This document shows positions 1 through 9,640 of a stretch of 35,036 nt of DNA, piece after piece. Each line of letters opens with the position of its first letter. Within the stretch, counting starts at the first letter, position 1. The position numbers were made by a program, and so were the translations under genes. The stretch is from Aeromicrobium sp. (GTDB taxonomy: Bacteria; Actinomycetota; Actinomycetes; Propionibacteriales; Nocardioidaceae). The notes below the pieces were generated by a model that saw nothing but the letters and a program-made list of their open reading frames with translations, was not told where the DNA came from and did not search any database. The DNA is taken from NCBI GenBank assembly GCA_014377785.1, contig JACMOZ010000353.1, positions 1-35,036 of the forward strand. Direction: 5' to 3'.

Positions 1-790
1 AGGCGGGCGCCGAATCGGCCATGAATCCGCGTTTGTCCCGAGTACGCCGGGCAAGGGACACGGCGAGGATGCCGCCGATGCCAAGCTCCCAGATCCGGGT
101 CGGCGTGACGAAATAGGCGAGGGGCGGATCGTATGCCGTTTCATAAATCGAATAGGCGAGTGAAGCCGCTACCACGACGGCAAGACCGGCGAACGCCGTA
201 CGGAGCTGGTCCCGTTGGCTGCGCAGCGCCCACAACATGAGCCCCAGGATGAGGATCGGCCAGATCAGATAGAACTGCTCCTCGACCGACAAGGACCAGA
301 AATGCTGGACCGGCGATGAAGCATTTTCCGACGCCAGATAGTCGACCGAGTTGCCGGCGAGCCGCCAGTTCAGGGCATACAGCGTGGCGGCGCGGACATC
401 GCGCGCTGTGTTTGCCCATTGGGTCTCGGGGGCGATGAGTCGTGAAACGACAATGGTCGAGAAAAGGACGAGGAGGGATGCGGGTAGTAATCGGCGAATG
501 CGGCGTCCCCAGAATTCGGCGAGTCCGCGGGCATTGCGCGGCGGATGAGCGACGAGGTGCGATGTGATAAGGAAACCGGAGATGACGAAGAAGATGTCGA
601 CGCCGATGTAGCCGCCGCCGAGGCGGTTCGGCCACAAGTGGAAGAGGAGGACGAGGGACACCGCGAGGGCACGAAGGCCCTGGATGTCCGGCCGGAAATC
701 AGACGCTTTCCGTTGTCCGTCGGTCGGCGGCGGGATCTTGCTGTGGTGTTTGGGTGAGTGTGTCTCGGGCTGTGTCTCAGAAACTGCCAT
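1..790 (-). CDS. OafA/YrhL-like membrane acyltransferase, partial at left edge
   Basis: This is an acyltransferase-3 family integral membrane protein, expected to transfer acyl groups to cell-surface glycans or wall polymers. About 263 N-terminal residues are in the window; the rest lies beyond position 1. After a charged, Pro/His-rich cytoplasmic N-terminus the protein reads RPDIQGLRALAV, then LLFHLWPNRLGGGYIGVD and FFVISGFLIT, which are the family signatures including the catalytic-type His in the first helix. Further on it has ALNWRLAG, HFWSLSVEEQFYLIWP and several hydrophobic helices. The ATG at 790 follows a GGAGGG ribosome site about 10 bases upstream. It lies 112 bp downstream of the TagF-like gene on the same strand, which suggests a role in decorating the same surface polymer (inference). 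A C-terminal SGNH domain, common in this family, cannot be judged here. Confidence 0.93.
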   Translation of the reverse strand, partial: MAVSETQPETHSPKHHSKIPPPTDGQRKASDFRPDIQGLRALAVSLVLLFHLWPNRLGGGYIGVDIFFVISGFLITSHLVAHPPRNARGLAEFWGRRIRRLLPASLLVLFSTIVVSRLIAPETQWANTARDVRAATLYALNWRLAGNSVDYLASENASSPVQHFWSLSVEEQFYLIWPILILGLMLWALRSQRDQLRTAFAGLAVVVAASLAYSIYETAYDPPLAYFVTPTRIWELGIGGILAVSLARRTRDKRGFMADSAPA

Positions 791-902
791 GCTTCGAGAC
801 CCTCCGATCACGAGCAGACACAAATATCACCGATTTATTCTCGCATGCGGGGCTGTGCTGCCGAAATCGTGCGGGCCTATGCGGCGTGGCGTGTAGGCAA
901 GA

Positions 903-3900
903 TCACCCGCTGGGGGAGGACCGATCGTGCTCGATTGCGGAACGGGTGAAGAGCACGTCGAGGACGCGATCGGATGCGTGGCCGTCATCGAGTGGCGCGT
1001 AGCTCGCGGCAAAGGAGGTGATCCTGTCTCCGTACCTTTTCGCGACGCCGTCAAGGTCCATGAGGGCGGCGAGGACTGCGGACGTCGTTGCAAGGATCGG
1101 CCCGGGCGCTTCCTTGTCGAAATCGAGATAAAAGCCGCGGAGCTCATCGCGGTAATGCTCGAGGTCGTAGGCAAAAAAGATCATAGGTCGTCCGAGCGAA
1201 GCGAAGTCGAACATGATCGAGGAATAATCGGTGATGAGGACATCGGCCGCCAACAGCAGTTCCTGAGTGTCGGGATAGTCCGTCGCGTCGGTGACAAAGT
1301 CCTGGAGTTCGACCGGGATGCGGATCCGGTTCTTGACAAGGCTGTGGAAACGCAGGACGACGACGTGGTCCCGTTCGAGGGACTCACGCAGGAGCCTCAG
1401 ATCGAGCTCCAGTTCGTCGACGGTCGAGGCGCCGCGGGTCTGGCCGTCCCGGAATGTGGGCGCGTAAAGCACGATCTTGCGGTCGTCCTGCAGGCGTAGC
1501 CTCTGACGCACGAGGGCGATCTCACGATCGGCGTCGTCGCGGTGGAACAGGTCGTTGCGCGGATAGCCTTCTTCGATGATCTTGCCGTCGTAGCGGAACG
1601 CGCTGCGGAAGGCCGTGGTGGCAAACGGGCTCGGCGACAGAAGGTAATCCCAATAACCGGTTGCCAGCGTGACGCGGTCAAGGTAACCCTTGTCGCGGCC
1701 CTTGTCGGATTCGACATCATGTTGCATGCGTTTGAGCGGAGTCCCATGCCACGTCTGCACGTATGTCGTCCCGCGCGCCGGCTCGAGGTAATGCGGAATG
1801 TTCTGGTTGGTGATCCACATCCGCGCCCGCGCAAGGGTCAGGAAATAACGGGGCGAGAAGCGGACGATCTTGGCTGTCTCGGGGTCGGGCAGTCGCACCG
1901 TCGTGTTGTTGATCCAGGCAATATCCATGTCGTGTTCGCGGGCGAGGAGGCGCTCATAGAGATAACGCGGGCTGTCGCCATATTGCTTGCCGTTGGAGCT
2001 TTCGAACACCACGAGGTTCTTTGTCGGCAGCAGTCGGGCGACGCGGTAAAGCGCCTTCATGGCTGGCATGTATCGGCGGCTCTTCCGGAAGCGCAGGAAC
2101 AACGATCCGGCCGTGTTGCTGTCGCGCAATCGAGTTAAGGGAAGAGTCGGCTTCCATGCCCGGTGCACGGCCTCGAAGATCCGTTGACAGTTGTTGCGAT
2201 CGACATGGTCGATGAATCGACGGGAGCGTTCGGCGTACTCGGGCGCCACCTGCATGCCCGCGTCGACAGTTTCGCGCACAAGTGAGGCGAGATGGTCTTC
2301 GTCGAAGGCAATGCGGCCTGGCAATTGCGCATCGAGGTCGAGGTAGGAGGGCAGCGAACCGAGGAAGCGGTCGCGATCGAACTGGAAATAGACGACCGGG
2401 CGGCCCAGGAAACTGAAGTCGAAGCCGACGCTCGAATAGTCGGTGACCATCAGGGCGCTGCTCTTCAAGAGGTGCTGGACTTCCTCTTCGCCCTGACCGA
2501 TGACTGAGATCCCGGCCGCCTCGAAGTGGGAGGCATAATGCCGCATGTTCGGATGCAGGATGAAGGGGGCAGTGAGTCCATTGTCGGCGAGGACTTGCTG
2601 GAAGCCGGGGTGCTGCAAGAAAGCAGTCCAGCGCTGGAGGTATTGACTGCGGGCAAACTCCTCTTCGCGTGAGAGCCAATCACGCCACGAAGGGATGATC
2701 AGGATCGTGCGCTCGATGGCGACGTCGTCGGCGAACAGTTCATCGAACCTCGCAAGACCCGTGACCGCGACTTTGCGGGGGTGATGACCGAAGTCGTGGA
2801 CTATCATTTCGCGTTCCATTGCCGAACTCACGAGGAAGAGATCGGTCTTGAAGTCTCGCGAGCGGCGACCATACAAAGGAGTCATGTTTTTGGTCCCCAT
2901 GACGCCATGGCGCAGCGAGACTCGGACGCCGCGACTCCACCGTTTCATCCGCCGCGACCGCGAGGCGAACAGGTATTCGGCGTGATGAGTGCTGAGAAAA
3001 CGTGAGGCCAGGACCGTATAGAGAATGTGTTTTCGTGAACCGCGTTCGAGGACGTTGCCGAGAGGTTCGACGTTGACACGTTCGGGCGATTGCGGGTCGA
3101 TGACATAGAAGGCGCGTCGTCGGGGCTGTGTCGTACGGATCCAGCGGAAAAAATGAAAGCCGTTGTCCTGAGCCTTGTAAGGCAATTCGCCGATGAGCCA
3201 GATGCCGAGGACCGGTCGCAGCGGTGTGAGGATCCACGCCGCCCACAACAGTCGCCGCATGAAACGGAGGTTCGTGGGTGCGAAGTTCTCGACTCGAAAG
3301 GCGAGTTGATGAGTCTTGGCGGCGAAATAGGGAAGGACGAGGTGCGACACGTCGTCGCCGTCGAGGACGACGTCGCGCACCGCGCGGCGTTTCAGGGCGC
3401 CGGGCGAATACAGATACTTGCGCACGGTTTTGTCGCTGCCCTGAAGCAGCACGTCGAAATAAATGTCGTGGATCTCGTCCCAGTCCTCCTCGACCGGCCC
3501 GATCCGGTCGAGCGGGATCGGCCCGGTGAGTTCGTACGTATGTTGGCCGAACTCGGCACTTGACGTCATGTCGGTGATCGTCGGTGCGGTCAATTCGGTG
3601 CGCGACTGCGATTCGCGGCCGGCGACAACAAGTGAGACCGACGCGAGCGCACTGCTGCAACCCTCGAGTCTGGCGGTGTAGTGGGAACGCGAACGGTGGA
3701 GTGACAACTGCACGGTGCGGGACGTGGCGCGCGCCGATCGTCCCTCGCCGAACTCGATGACGATGTTGCCGCCACCGATCACGGACACCAACGCCGGCAT
3801 TCCCTCGACATCGAGCAGTTGCGACGCCCCGCCGATGTCGGTCGAAGCGAATTTTCCGAGTCGCCAGAGTTGGCGGGTGCTGTCTTGGGGGAGGCTCGAC

Positions 3901-4220
3901 GGGCTCATCGTCGACCACGTCCGATCGTGCACGGTCAGCGACAACGCGACTTTGGCGTCAGCGCCGCAGGCTTCGCGCAGCGCGATCAGGTCGACGGCAA
4001 AGGCAAACTCCGCACCCGGCGCCTGGTCAATCGTCAACTCGCCGGGTCCGTCGCTTCGGCGACACACCAATTGTTCGACCACAGCGGTGTCGCTGGCCAG
4101 CGCGCCGCTGATGTGTAGCGTGCGGCCGTCGGCGGCCGTCAGGGACAGCCATTTTCTGACCGGAGCGCCAGAAGAGTCCACCCGCACATCTTGGCATAGG
4201 CGCAAGGGGTTGCAGGCCAC
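903..4220 (-). CDS. Two-domain CDP-glycerol glycerophosphotransferase (TagF-like)
   Basis: This predicted protein of about 1105 residues carries two tandem CDP-glycerol glycerophosphotransferase domains (TagF/TarF family), enzymes that polymerise glycerol-phosphate or related units of teichoic-acid-like polymers at the membrane. Domain 1 spans roughly residues 290-640, with SLRHGVMGT near 440 and MVTDYSSVGFDF near 594. Domain 2 spans roughly 690-1080, with QTWHGTPLKRM near 822 and LITDYSSIMFDFASLGRP near 998. Both copies keep the His of the HG(T/V) motif and the DYSS motif, so both look active. The first 230 or so residues are beta-rich and unassigned. The open frame extends much further upstream but overlaps the preceding enzyme gene, so I chose the GTG at 4220, 17 bp after that gene's stop. 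No convincing ribosome site precedes it; translational coupling is possible, and an internal GTG just downstream is an alternative. Confidence 0.9.
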   Translation of the reverse strand: MACNPLRLCQDVRVDSSGAPVRKWLSLTAADGRTLHISGALASDTAVVEQLVCRRSDGPGELTIDQAPGAEFAFAVDLIALREACGADAKVALSLTVHDRTWSTMSPSSLPQDSTRQLWRLGKFASTDIGGASQLLDVEGMPALVSVIGGGNIVIEFGEGRSARATSRTVQLSLHRSRSHYTARLEGCSSALASVSLVVAGRESQSRTELTAPTITDMTSSAEFGQHTYELTGPIPLDRIGPVEEDWDEIHDIYFDVLLQGSDKTVRKYLYSPGALKRRAVRDVVLDGDDVSHLVLPYFAAKTHQLAFRVENFAPTNLRFMRRLLWAAWILTPLRPVLGIWLIGELPYKAQDNGFHFFRWIRTTQPRRRAFYVIDPQSPERVNVEPLGNVLERGSRKHILYTVLASRFLSTHHAEYLFASRSRRMKRWSRGVRVSLRHGVMGTKNMTPLYGRRSRDFKTDLFLVSSAMEREMIVHDFGHHPRKVAVTGLARFDELFADDVAIERTILIIPSWRDWLSREEEFARSQYLQRWTAFLQHPGFQQVLADNGLTAPFILHPNMRHYASHFEAAGISVIGQGEEEVQHLLKSSALMVTDYSSVGFDFSFLGRPVVYFQFDRDRFLGSLPSYLDLDAQLPGRIAFDEDHLASLVRETVDAGMQVAPEYAERSRRFIDHVDRNNCQRIFEAVHRAWKPTLPLTRLRDSNTAGSLFLRFRKSRRYMPAMKALYRVARLLPTKNLVVFESSNGKQYGDSPRYLYERLLAREHDMDIAWINNTTVRLPDPETAKIVRFSPRYFLTLARARMWITNQNIPHYLEPARGTTYVQTWHGTPLKRMQHDVESDKGRDKGYLDRVTLATGYWDYLLSPSPFATTAFRSAFRYDGKIIEEGYPRNDLFHRDDADREIALVRQRLRLQDDRKIVLYAPTFRDGQTRGASTVDELELDLRLLRESLERDHVVVLRFHSLVKNRIRIPVELQDFVTDATDYPDTQELLLAADVLITDYSSIMFDFASLGRPMIFFAYDLEHYRDELRGFYLDFDKEAPGPILATTSAVLAALMDLDGVAKRYGDRITSFAASYAPLDDGHASDRVLDVLFTRSAIEHDRSSPSG

Positions 4221-4237
4221 CGAGACCGACGTCCCGG

Positions 4238-5230
<993 letters not shown>

Positions 5231-6022
5231 TCAGTTGAGATCGACGATGACGGGCGCGTGGTCGCTGGCGCCCTTTCCTTTGCGTTCCTCGCGGTCGATG
5301 CTTGCTCCGCTGACGCGTTTGGCGAGCGTATCGGAGGCGAGGACGAAGTCGATTCGCATGCCCTCGCGCTTGGGGAATCGCAATCGCTGATAATCCCAGA
5401 ACGTGTAGACGCCTGGTCCGGGCGTGTGCGGTCGCACGACTTCGGTGAAGCCGGCATCGAGCACGTTTTGGAAGGCCTGGCGTTCGGGTCCCGACACGTG
5501 GGTCTTGCCCTCGAAGGCCGCGATGTCCCAGACGTCTTCGTCCAGGGGTGCAACATTCCAGTCGCCGGTCAGAGCGATCTGGGCATCGGGGTTGTCGGCG
5601 AGCCAGCCTTTGGCGGACGCGGTCAGCTTGTCGAACCAGTCGAGTTTGTAGGAGTAGTGCGCGTTGTCGAGATCGCGGCCGTTGGGCACATAGAGGCTCC
5701 ACATCCGGATGTCGCCGCACGTCGCGCCGATCGACCGGGGCTCCAGGACGGCCGGATCGCCGAACTGCGGTTGGTCGTCGGCGAAGGACGTGGCGACGTC
5801 CTTAAGGCCCACGCGGGAGATGATCGCGACGCCGTTCCATTGGTTGATGCCGAAATGCGCGACGTCATAACCGAGTTCGCGCAAAGGCTCGAAAGGGAAC
5901 TGTTCTTCTTTGCATTTCGTCTCCTGGATGGCCAGGACATCGACGTTGCTGCGTTCGATCCAAGCCGTCACACGGTCGATGCGGGAGCGGATGGAGTTGA
6001 CGTTCCAGGTTGCAATGCGCAC
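5231..6022 (-). CDS. xthA: Exodeoxyribonuclease III (AP endonuclease)
   Basis: A 263-residue exonuclease III family protein that cleaves abasic sites and removes 3'-blocking groups in base-excision repair in the cytoplasm. The whole catalytic set is visible: N8/N10 region in TWNVNSIRSR, metal-binding E34 in IQETK, Y111 in YVPNG, D154 and N156 in GDWNVAPL, D225 in RIDFVL, and the D254-H255 pair in ASDHAPVIVD. Length matches the family. The ATG at 6022 opens the minus-strand run xthA, nitronate monooxygenase, TagF-like. A 123-bp gap separates it from the divergent secreted peptidase gene, so the promoters of both must lie there. Confidence 0.96.
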   Translation of the reverse strand: MRIATWNVNSIRSRIDRVTAWIERSNVDVLAIQETKCKEEQFPFEPLRELGYDVAHFGINQWNGVAIISRVGLKDVATSFADDQPQFGDPAVLEPRSIGATCGDIRMWSLYVPNGRDLDNAHYSYKLDWFDKLTASAKGWLADNPDAQIALTGDWNVAPLDEDVWDIAAFEGKTHVSGPERQAFQNVLDAGFTEVVRPHTPGPGVYTFWDYQRLRFPKREGMRIDFVLASDTLAKRVSGASIDREERKGKGASDHAPVIVDLN

Positions 6023-6145
6023 AGGGACAACCTACCGGCTGGCGAATTGCGGAAAAAGAGGTCATGCGAATTCTGCCAAACATGAGACAGGTGGGACAAA
6101 GAAGTCCACCATGAAGAATCGCACAACTCACCATGGGAGGGTCGG

Positions 6146-7285
6146 ATGTTGCGAATCATCGGCGTGTCGTTTCTGGCCATTGCCCTGACGCTCGGGCTCG
6201 GCCAGGGTCCCGCGCAATCGGTGGGTTCGACGCCAGTCACGTTTCCGAAGACGTCGAAGGGCCTCAAAGCGCCGGTCACGTTGCCGGCAAGACTCGACCC
6301 GACTCCTGCTTATCAACCTCAAGTGAGCTGCAGTCCCGTCGATCTCGTCGGCCCCAGAAGACTCCGTGACCTGGTCCTCGCAACCTACAAGATCGGCGGC
6401 AAGGGAAACATCAGCCGCAATTGCGTTGAAGGCCTGTCCGAACACAGTGAGGGTCGCGCCTGGGACTGGATGGTCGATTCCAGGAAGGCGCCAGAAAGGG
6501 CCGCAGCCGCCGATTTCCTCGCCTGGGTCACCGCTAATCACGGGGAGAACGCGAAGCGCCTCGGCATCATGTACGTGATATACAACCAGAAGATCTGGGG
6601 TGTCTACCGCGAGTCGGATGGCTGGCGGGCCAGTTACGGCCATGTCGACCACGTCCACATCTCGTTGAGTTGGAATGGCGCCCGCGCCAGCACCTCGTTC
6701 TGGACCGGCAAGATCCAGCCGAAGGACTACGGACCTTGCGCCCGCTTCGCCGGCCAGCCCGCCGTGCTCCGTTCAACGGCCCGCACGGCAAGGTGTTACG
6801 CCCCGGTCGCCCTGGTCAAGAAGAGCACCAATGCGGTCCAGGCGATGGGCTCGAAAGCCTCGACGGTGAAAGGCGCGCAAGGCCTGCTCGGCATCACGGC
6901 GACCGGCGTCTTCGATAGTGCCACCTGGACGGCGGTCAAGGCTTATCAGAGGAAGCACGATTTGCCATGGACCGGCGCTCTGGATGTTCCGACGTGGGGA
7001 TCGCTGAAACCCGGCGATGTCACAACCGATGTGTCCAAAGGCTATTCGTCGACCTCGGCCGGCGCCTACGGACTCAAGAACTTTGCGAACTTGACGTTGG
7101 CGGAACGACAGACCGGTAAGGCGGTGCTGTTCGCCCAGGTCGCCCTGGGTATGGCAAACCGGGACCGCAACGGTTACTTCGGACCGGTCACGACCGCCGC
7201 AGTCAAGAAATTCCAATTGGCGCATGGATTTGCGCAGACCGGAACCGTGACAAAAGCCGAGTGGACGGCGCTTTCACGCTCCTGA
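6146..7285 (+). CDS. Secreted M15-like zinc peptidase with two peptidoglycan-binding domains
   Basis: A 379-residue exported cell-wall protein. Residues 1-25 form a signal peptide with no lipobox. Residues about 58-190 resemble the catalytic C-terminal domain of ARB_07466-like and M15/VanY-type enzymes: SEHSEGRAWDW (98-108) fits the SxHxxGxAxD zinc motif with H100 and D107, and GHVDHVHISL (165-174) supplies the second histidine set. Two peptidoglycan-binding type-1 repeats follow at about 230-285 (VFDSATWTAVKAYQR) and 325-378 (YFGPVTTAAVKKFQL). The likely role is trimming or binding peptidoglycan outside the membrane; whether it is a carboxypeptidase or an endopeptidase is not clear. A GGGAGGG ribosome site lies 6-7 bases before the ATG. 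It ends by overlapping the convergent SRPBCC gene by 12 bp. Confidence 0.85.
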   Translation: MLRIIGVSFLAIALTLGLGQGPAQSVGSTPVTFPKTSKGLKAPVTLPARLDPTPAYQPQVSCSPVDLVGPRRLRDLVLATYKIGGKGNISRNCVEGLSEHSEGRAWDWMVDSRKAPERAAAADFLAWVTANHGENAKRLGIMYVIYNQKIWGVYRESDGWRASYGHVDHVHISLSWNGARASTSFWTGKIQPKDYGPCARFAGQPAVLRSTARTARCYAPVALVKKSTNAVQAMGSKASTVKGAQGLLGITATGVFDSATWTAVKAYQRKHDLPWTGALDVPTWGSLKPGDVTTDVSKGYSSTSAGAYGLKNFANLTLAERQTGKAVLFAQVALGMANRDRNGYFGPVTTAAVKKFQLAHGFAQTGTVTKAEWTALSRS

Positions 7286-7750
7286 TCTGCGCGCCGCTTC
7301 AGCGACTGCTTTGATGGCGGCGAGCGTCACGGGGATACCCTCATGTGCCGCCTTGGTGCGATCGGCAATCTGCGCCTGGGCATCTGCTGCGTACTTCGAC
7401 TCGAACATCGCGATACCACCGGGCAGGAACTCCCACGACTCCGTCATCTGCGTCCCTCCGTCGACGGGACTGAACGTGTAGCCCCACCGCACCAGGGAGT
7501 CGCCGACAACCCACGCGAACTCCCGGCCCCGGTCGGCCGCCACGACTTGGCTGCGCGTCTCCCAGGTTCGCTCAGGCAACTCGTTGCGACCGGTGAACCG
7601 CGCACCAACCTGCGGGGAGTCTCCCTCGTCCCACCAGCATGCCGTGCAGATCGGGCTCCACTCTCCCATACGGGTCACGTCCGAGACCATGTCGTAGAGA
7701 GTTTCCGGTGTGCCGTTGACGAGGATCGAGTCCGAGTAGTTGAGGTTCAT
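7274..7750 (-). CDS. SRPBCC (START-like) family protein
   Basis: A 158-residue protein with the polyketide-cyclase/START helix-grip signature. An opening strand (SDSILVNGTPETLYDMVSD) leads into MGEWSP, then a GARFTGRNEL strand, EFAWVVGD and GGTQMTESWEF, and a long C-terminal helix. Proteins of this family bind small hydrophobic ligands, and many are annotated as polyketide cyclase/dehydrase without a known substrate. No strong ribosome site is seen before the ATG. It lies 20 bp downstream of the broken nitroreductase gene on the same strand, so both once probably formed an operon. Its 3' end overlaps the convergent peptidase gene by 12 bp. Confidence 0.85.
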   Translation of the reverse strand: MNLNYSDSILVNGTPETLYDMVSDVTRMGEWSPICTACWWDEGDSPQVGARFTGRNELPERTWETRSQVVAADRGREFAWVVGDSLVRWGYTFSPVDGGTQMTESWEFLPGGIAMFESKYAADAQAQIADRTKAAHEGIPVTLAAIKAVAEAARRSGA

Positions 7751-7770
7751 ACGCGCAGTCTTTCAGTTGG

Positions 7771-8165
7771 CTATTTCTTGAGTCTGCGGCTGCCTCCGTG
7801 CCAGTCCTCCTGGATTCCAACCTCGTCCACGTCGACGCCGAGGCCGACAAGTTGCGGGGCTTCCCGCAAGCTGCGCTTCAACTCCGCGAACCCGGGAAAA
7901 CTCGCCAACCCCACGACGTGGTCCCACAACCGCAACGCGTCATCCTCATCGGGAAGTCGGCTGATAACCGGACCGAAGAAGGCAACCCCGGTAGGCGGTT
8001 GGAAATGGATGATAGGCGTGCCCACGTCTTTGCCGGTGAGCGCGTCGGCCAGTTCGGCGGGAAGGCCGGCCTCGTACTCGGGTGGGAACTGGGCGTCATA
8101 ATCGACGTCGGCATTGATCATCCGCAACGAAATGAACCTCCAGTCGACCGCGTAGTCCCTAACCG
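7771..8165 (-). pseudogene. Remnant of DsbA-like mycothiol-dependent nitroreductase (Rv2466c family)
   Basis: The reading frame ending at 7771 matches the family only in pieces: VRDYAVDWRFISLRMIN, LPAELADAL, DVGTPIIHF, GVAFFGPVISRLP, and a C-terminal stretch with LWDHVVGLASFPGFAELKR. In intact members an N-terminal FWFDPxCPWxW active-site motif precedes the VRD segment; it is absent here, and family homology stops abruptly near 8165. There are also two internal deletions. One, near 8068, joins the first segment directly to LPAELADAL (about 65 residues missing). A second removes about 20 residues before DVGTP. The frame stays open but the product cannot be a functional thioredoxin-fold enzyme. 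The remnant implies that the organism or a donor uses mycothiol. Confidence 0.75.
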
Positions 8166-8479
8166 ATCTCGCGGTCGGGTGGGGCCTGTGGGGAAGGGTG
8201 AACGGAGTAAGCGCAGTGCCGAGTGTTTTGTTGTCCTGGTTCGGTCCGAGAGAAGCGTGATGCGCCGAAAGTGTCGAGGCTGACGGCGCTAGGCGAGGAC
8301 CCGGTTCGCGATGGACAGTCTGGCGAGCGAAGCGAGCCAGTCCGATGAGCGCCATAGCCTGGCCACTCCCGGGCCGGCCCTGCGAGGTCGTTGTAGTTTT
8401 CCGGTTCGATCCCATCGAGTAGTGCGTCAAGGGTGTCGAGTATCTCGTTGATTTCTTCATCGGGGTTCATGGTGGCCAT
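8159..8479 (-). CDS. Small hypothetical protein, doubtful
   Basis: An acidic N-terminus (MNPDEEINEILDTLDALLDG) followed by NYNDLAGPAREWPGYG looks like genuine coding sequence. The remaining 60 or so residues are low-quality Ser/Pro/Arg-rich sequence, and the stop codon falls at the breakpoint with the nitroreductase remnant. Two start codons, at 8479 and 8470, are possible and neither has a clear ribosome site. It is probably the truncated head of a small accessory gene. I do not recognise the family. Confidence 0.3.
   Translation of the reverse strand: MATMNPDEEINEILDTLDALLDGIEPENYNDLAGPAREWPGYGAHRTGSLRSPDCPSRTGSSPSAVSLDTFGASRFSRTEPGQQNTRHCAYSVHPSPQAPPDREIG
8325..8338 (+). repeat. 14-bp repeat GAGCGAAGCGAGCC, copy 1
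   Basis: The same 14 bases recur at 9072-9085 in the same orientation. The unit contains an internal GAGCGAA/GCGAGC direct repeat. Both copies lie in the poorly coding interval, one inside the doubtful small ORF. Confidence 0.6.
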
Positions 8480-8531
8480 ATTGCTCAGTTTGGTACCGGA
8501 CGTGAACCCTCCGGCACCAACCTGTGGACAA

Positions 8532-8942
8532 TCAGACTCGTATCGTTCGGCGTGCCTGGGTTGCGGTGCGGCGAACGTCTTGGCCTTCGCGTAGTTCATC
8601 GAACGGGCGAAGCATCGCGTAAGTTGCGGCGGCTTCGCCGTAGGCGTCGACAAGTGCTTTCGCGACTTTTGTCGCTGAGTCGCGGTCACACACGGTGACC
8701 CGGACGTTCCCGACAGTGAGTGATGCTTCACCGCAGCCGTCCTTCGCCAGGTAGGCGGGCTTGAGGTCGCGATCGCAGATCTGTTGTGTTCCGTTGAAGG
8801 CAACCAACGCGGTGAGGTCGTTCTTTTCCTCAGGCCGTTTAACGCCCAAACGGTGCTGGTAAGTCGGGCCGAGTTTCGGGGCAATTTCCTCAAAAAACAG
8901 GCCGGCTGTGGCCACTGAGAGTGCGGCCTTCCGGTCGCTCAT
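8532..8942 (-). CDS. Hypothetical protein
   Basis: A 136-residue product from the ATG at 8942 (MSDRKAALSVATAGLFFEE) has balanced composition, an alternating strand pattern in ASLTVGNVRVTVCDRDSATK and an alpha-helical stretch in VAKALVDAYGEAAATYAMLR, so it is probably a real gene. The frame continues upstream to 9053 without a stop, but that part is less protein-like and has no ribosome site. I do not recognise a family. It lies among decayed mobile-element material, 53 bp upstream of another small minus-strand ORF. Confidence 0.45.
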   Translation of the reverse strand: MSDRKAALSVATAGLFFEEIAPKLGPTYQHRLGVKRPEEKNDLTALVAFNGTQQICDRDLKPAYLAKDGCGEASLTVGNVRVTVCDRDSATKVAKALVDAYGEAAATYAMLRPFDELREGQDVRRTATQARRTIRV

Positions 8943-9071
8943 GACGATGGTGACGTGTCCCAACCTGACGGCGGCGGGGCCGATGCCGTAGGCGCGGCAA
9001 TTGACGGGGCCGAGTAGCCGGGTGTGGAGGAGGCATGCCGCTAGGCAGGACACCTGATGTCACAGCCCGGG

Positions 9072-9085
9072 GAGCGAAGCGAGCC
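9072..9085 (+). repeat. 14-bp repeat GAGCGAAGCGAGCC, copy 2
   Basis: An exact second copy of the 14-bp unit at 8325-8338, about 750 bp away and in the same orientation. Confidence 0.6.
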
Positions 9086-9151
9086 GGCCCATCAACACCA
9101 TGGGTGCGTTTTTTGTGCTTAATTGCGCAAGCAGCCGGCCGCAGAATTTGA

Positions 9152-9182
9152 GTGGCAGCTCTCTTGGCTGCTACTCCCCCGC
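9152..9182 (+). repeat. 31-bp hairpin repeat, copy 1
   Basis: This copy starts GTGGCAGCTCTCTT and ends CTCCCCCGC, and matches the copy at 9681-9711 at 29 of 31 positions. Its arms, GTGGCAGC and GCTGCTAC, pair imperfectly, one base change away from the perfect stem of copy 2. Confidence 0.7.
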
Positions 9183-9189
9183 CGGTCCC

Positions 9190-9264
9190 CTAAATGTCAA
9201 GGTGGGTTGAGGCCAGTCGGTCGAGCCCGGTGACCACGAGGGTGCCACCGGGCGGCAGGCACCG
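9190..9264 (-). pseudogene. Serine recombinase/resolvase fragment
   Basis: The last 25 or so codons of a minus-strand open frame read CLPPGGTLVVTGLDRLAST, close to the conserved GDTLVVTRLDRLARS segment in the catalytic domain of serine resolvases. Nothing before or after it matches the family. The PGGTLVVT part alone also occurs in methyltransferases, so the GLDRLAS continuation carries the call. It is a short scrap from a lost mobile element. Confidence 0.4.
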
Positions 9265-9640
9265 CGGATCACGGCCACAAGGAAAATAGCGCGAAGAACT
9301 GTCACTGGACAGACGTAACGTATGGAGCACGCTCAAGAGCGACAGCGACAAGTACCTGGCTTGCTGTCCGGCAACCCCCTCACGCGGAGGGTGCCCCAGA
9401 AGAAGAGCGGGTCGCGGAGCAATCGCCCCCGGCAAGCGTAGGAGCTTTGACCGAGGGCGGGGCGCTACATTATGTGCTCGGCGCCGCCGACAACGAAGGA
9501 AACGCATTTAATTACAAGGTGTCCACCAACCGGGGTCACGGCCAGCTGGCTCTGGGTGCCGCCCGTTGTTTACCCCTTCCGGCCGATCAATTCTGTGCCG
9601 CACTCGTTCCACGCAACCGGGCGCTAGGGAAAACTATTCA

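Larger units (their letters stand above)
9054..9640. other. Non-coding accessory stretch
   Basis: No convincing gene is visible here. The interval contains a GAGCGAAGCGAGCC repeat copy, one copy of a 31-bp hairpin repeat and a short serine-recombinase-like scrap. The remaining open frames are Arg/Ser/Pro-rich and have no recognisable motifs. Confidence 0.5.
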
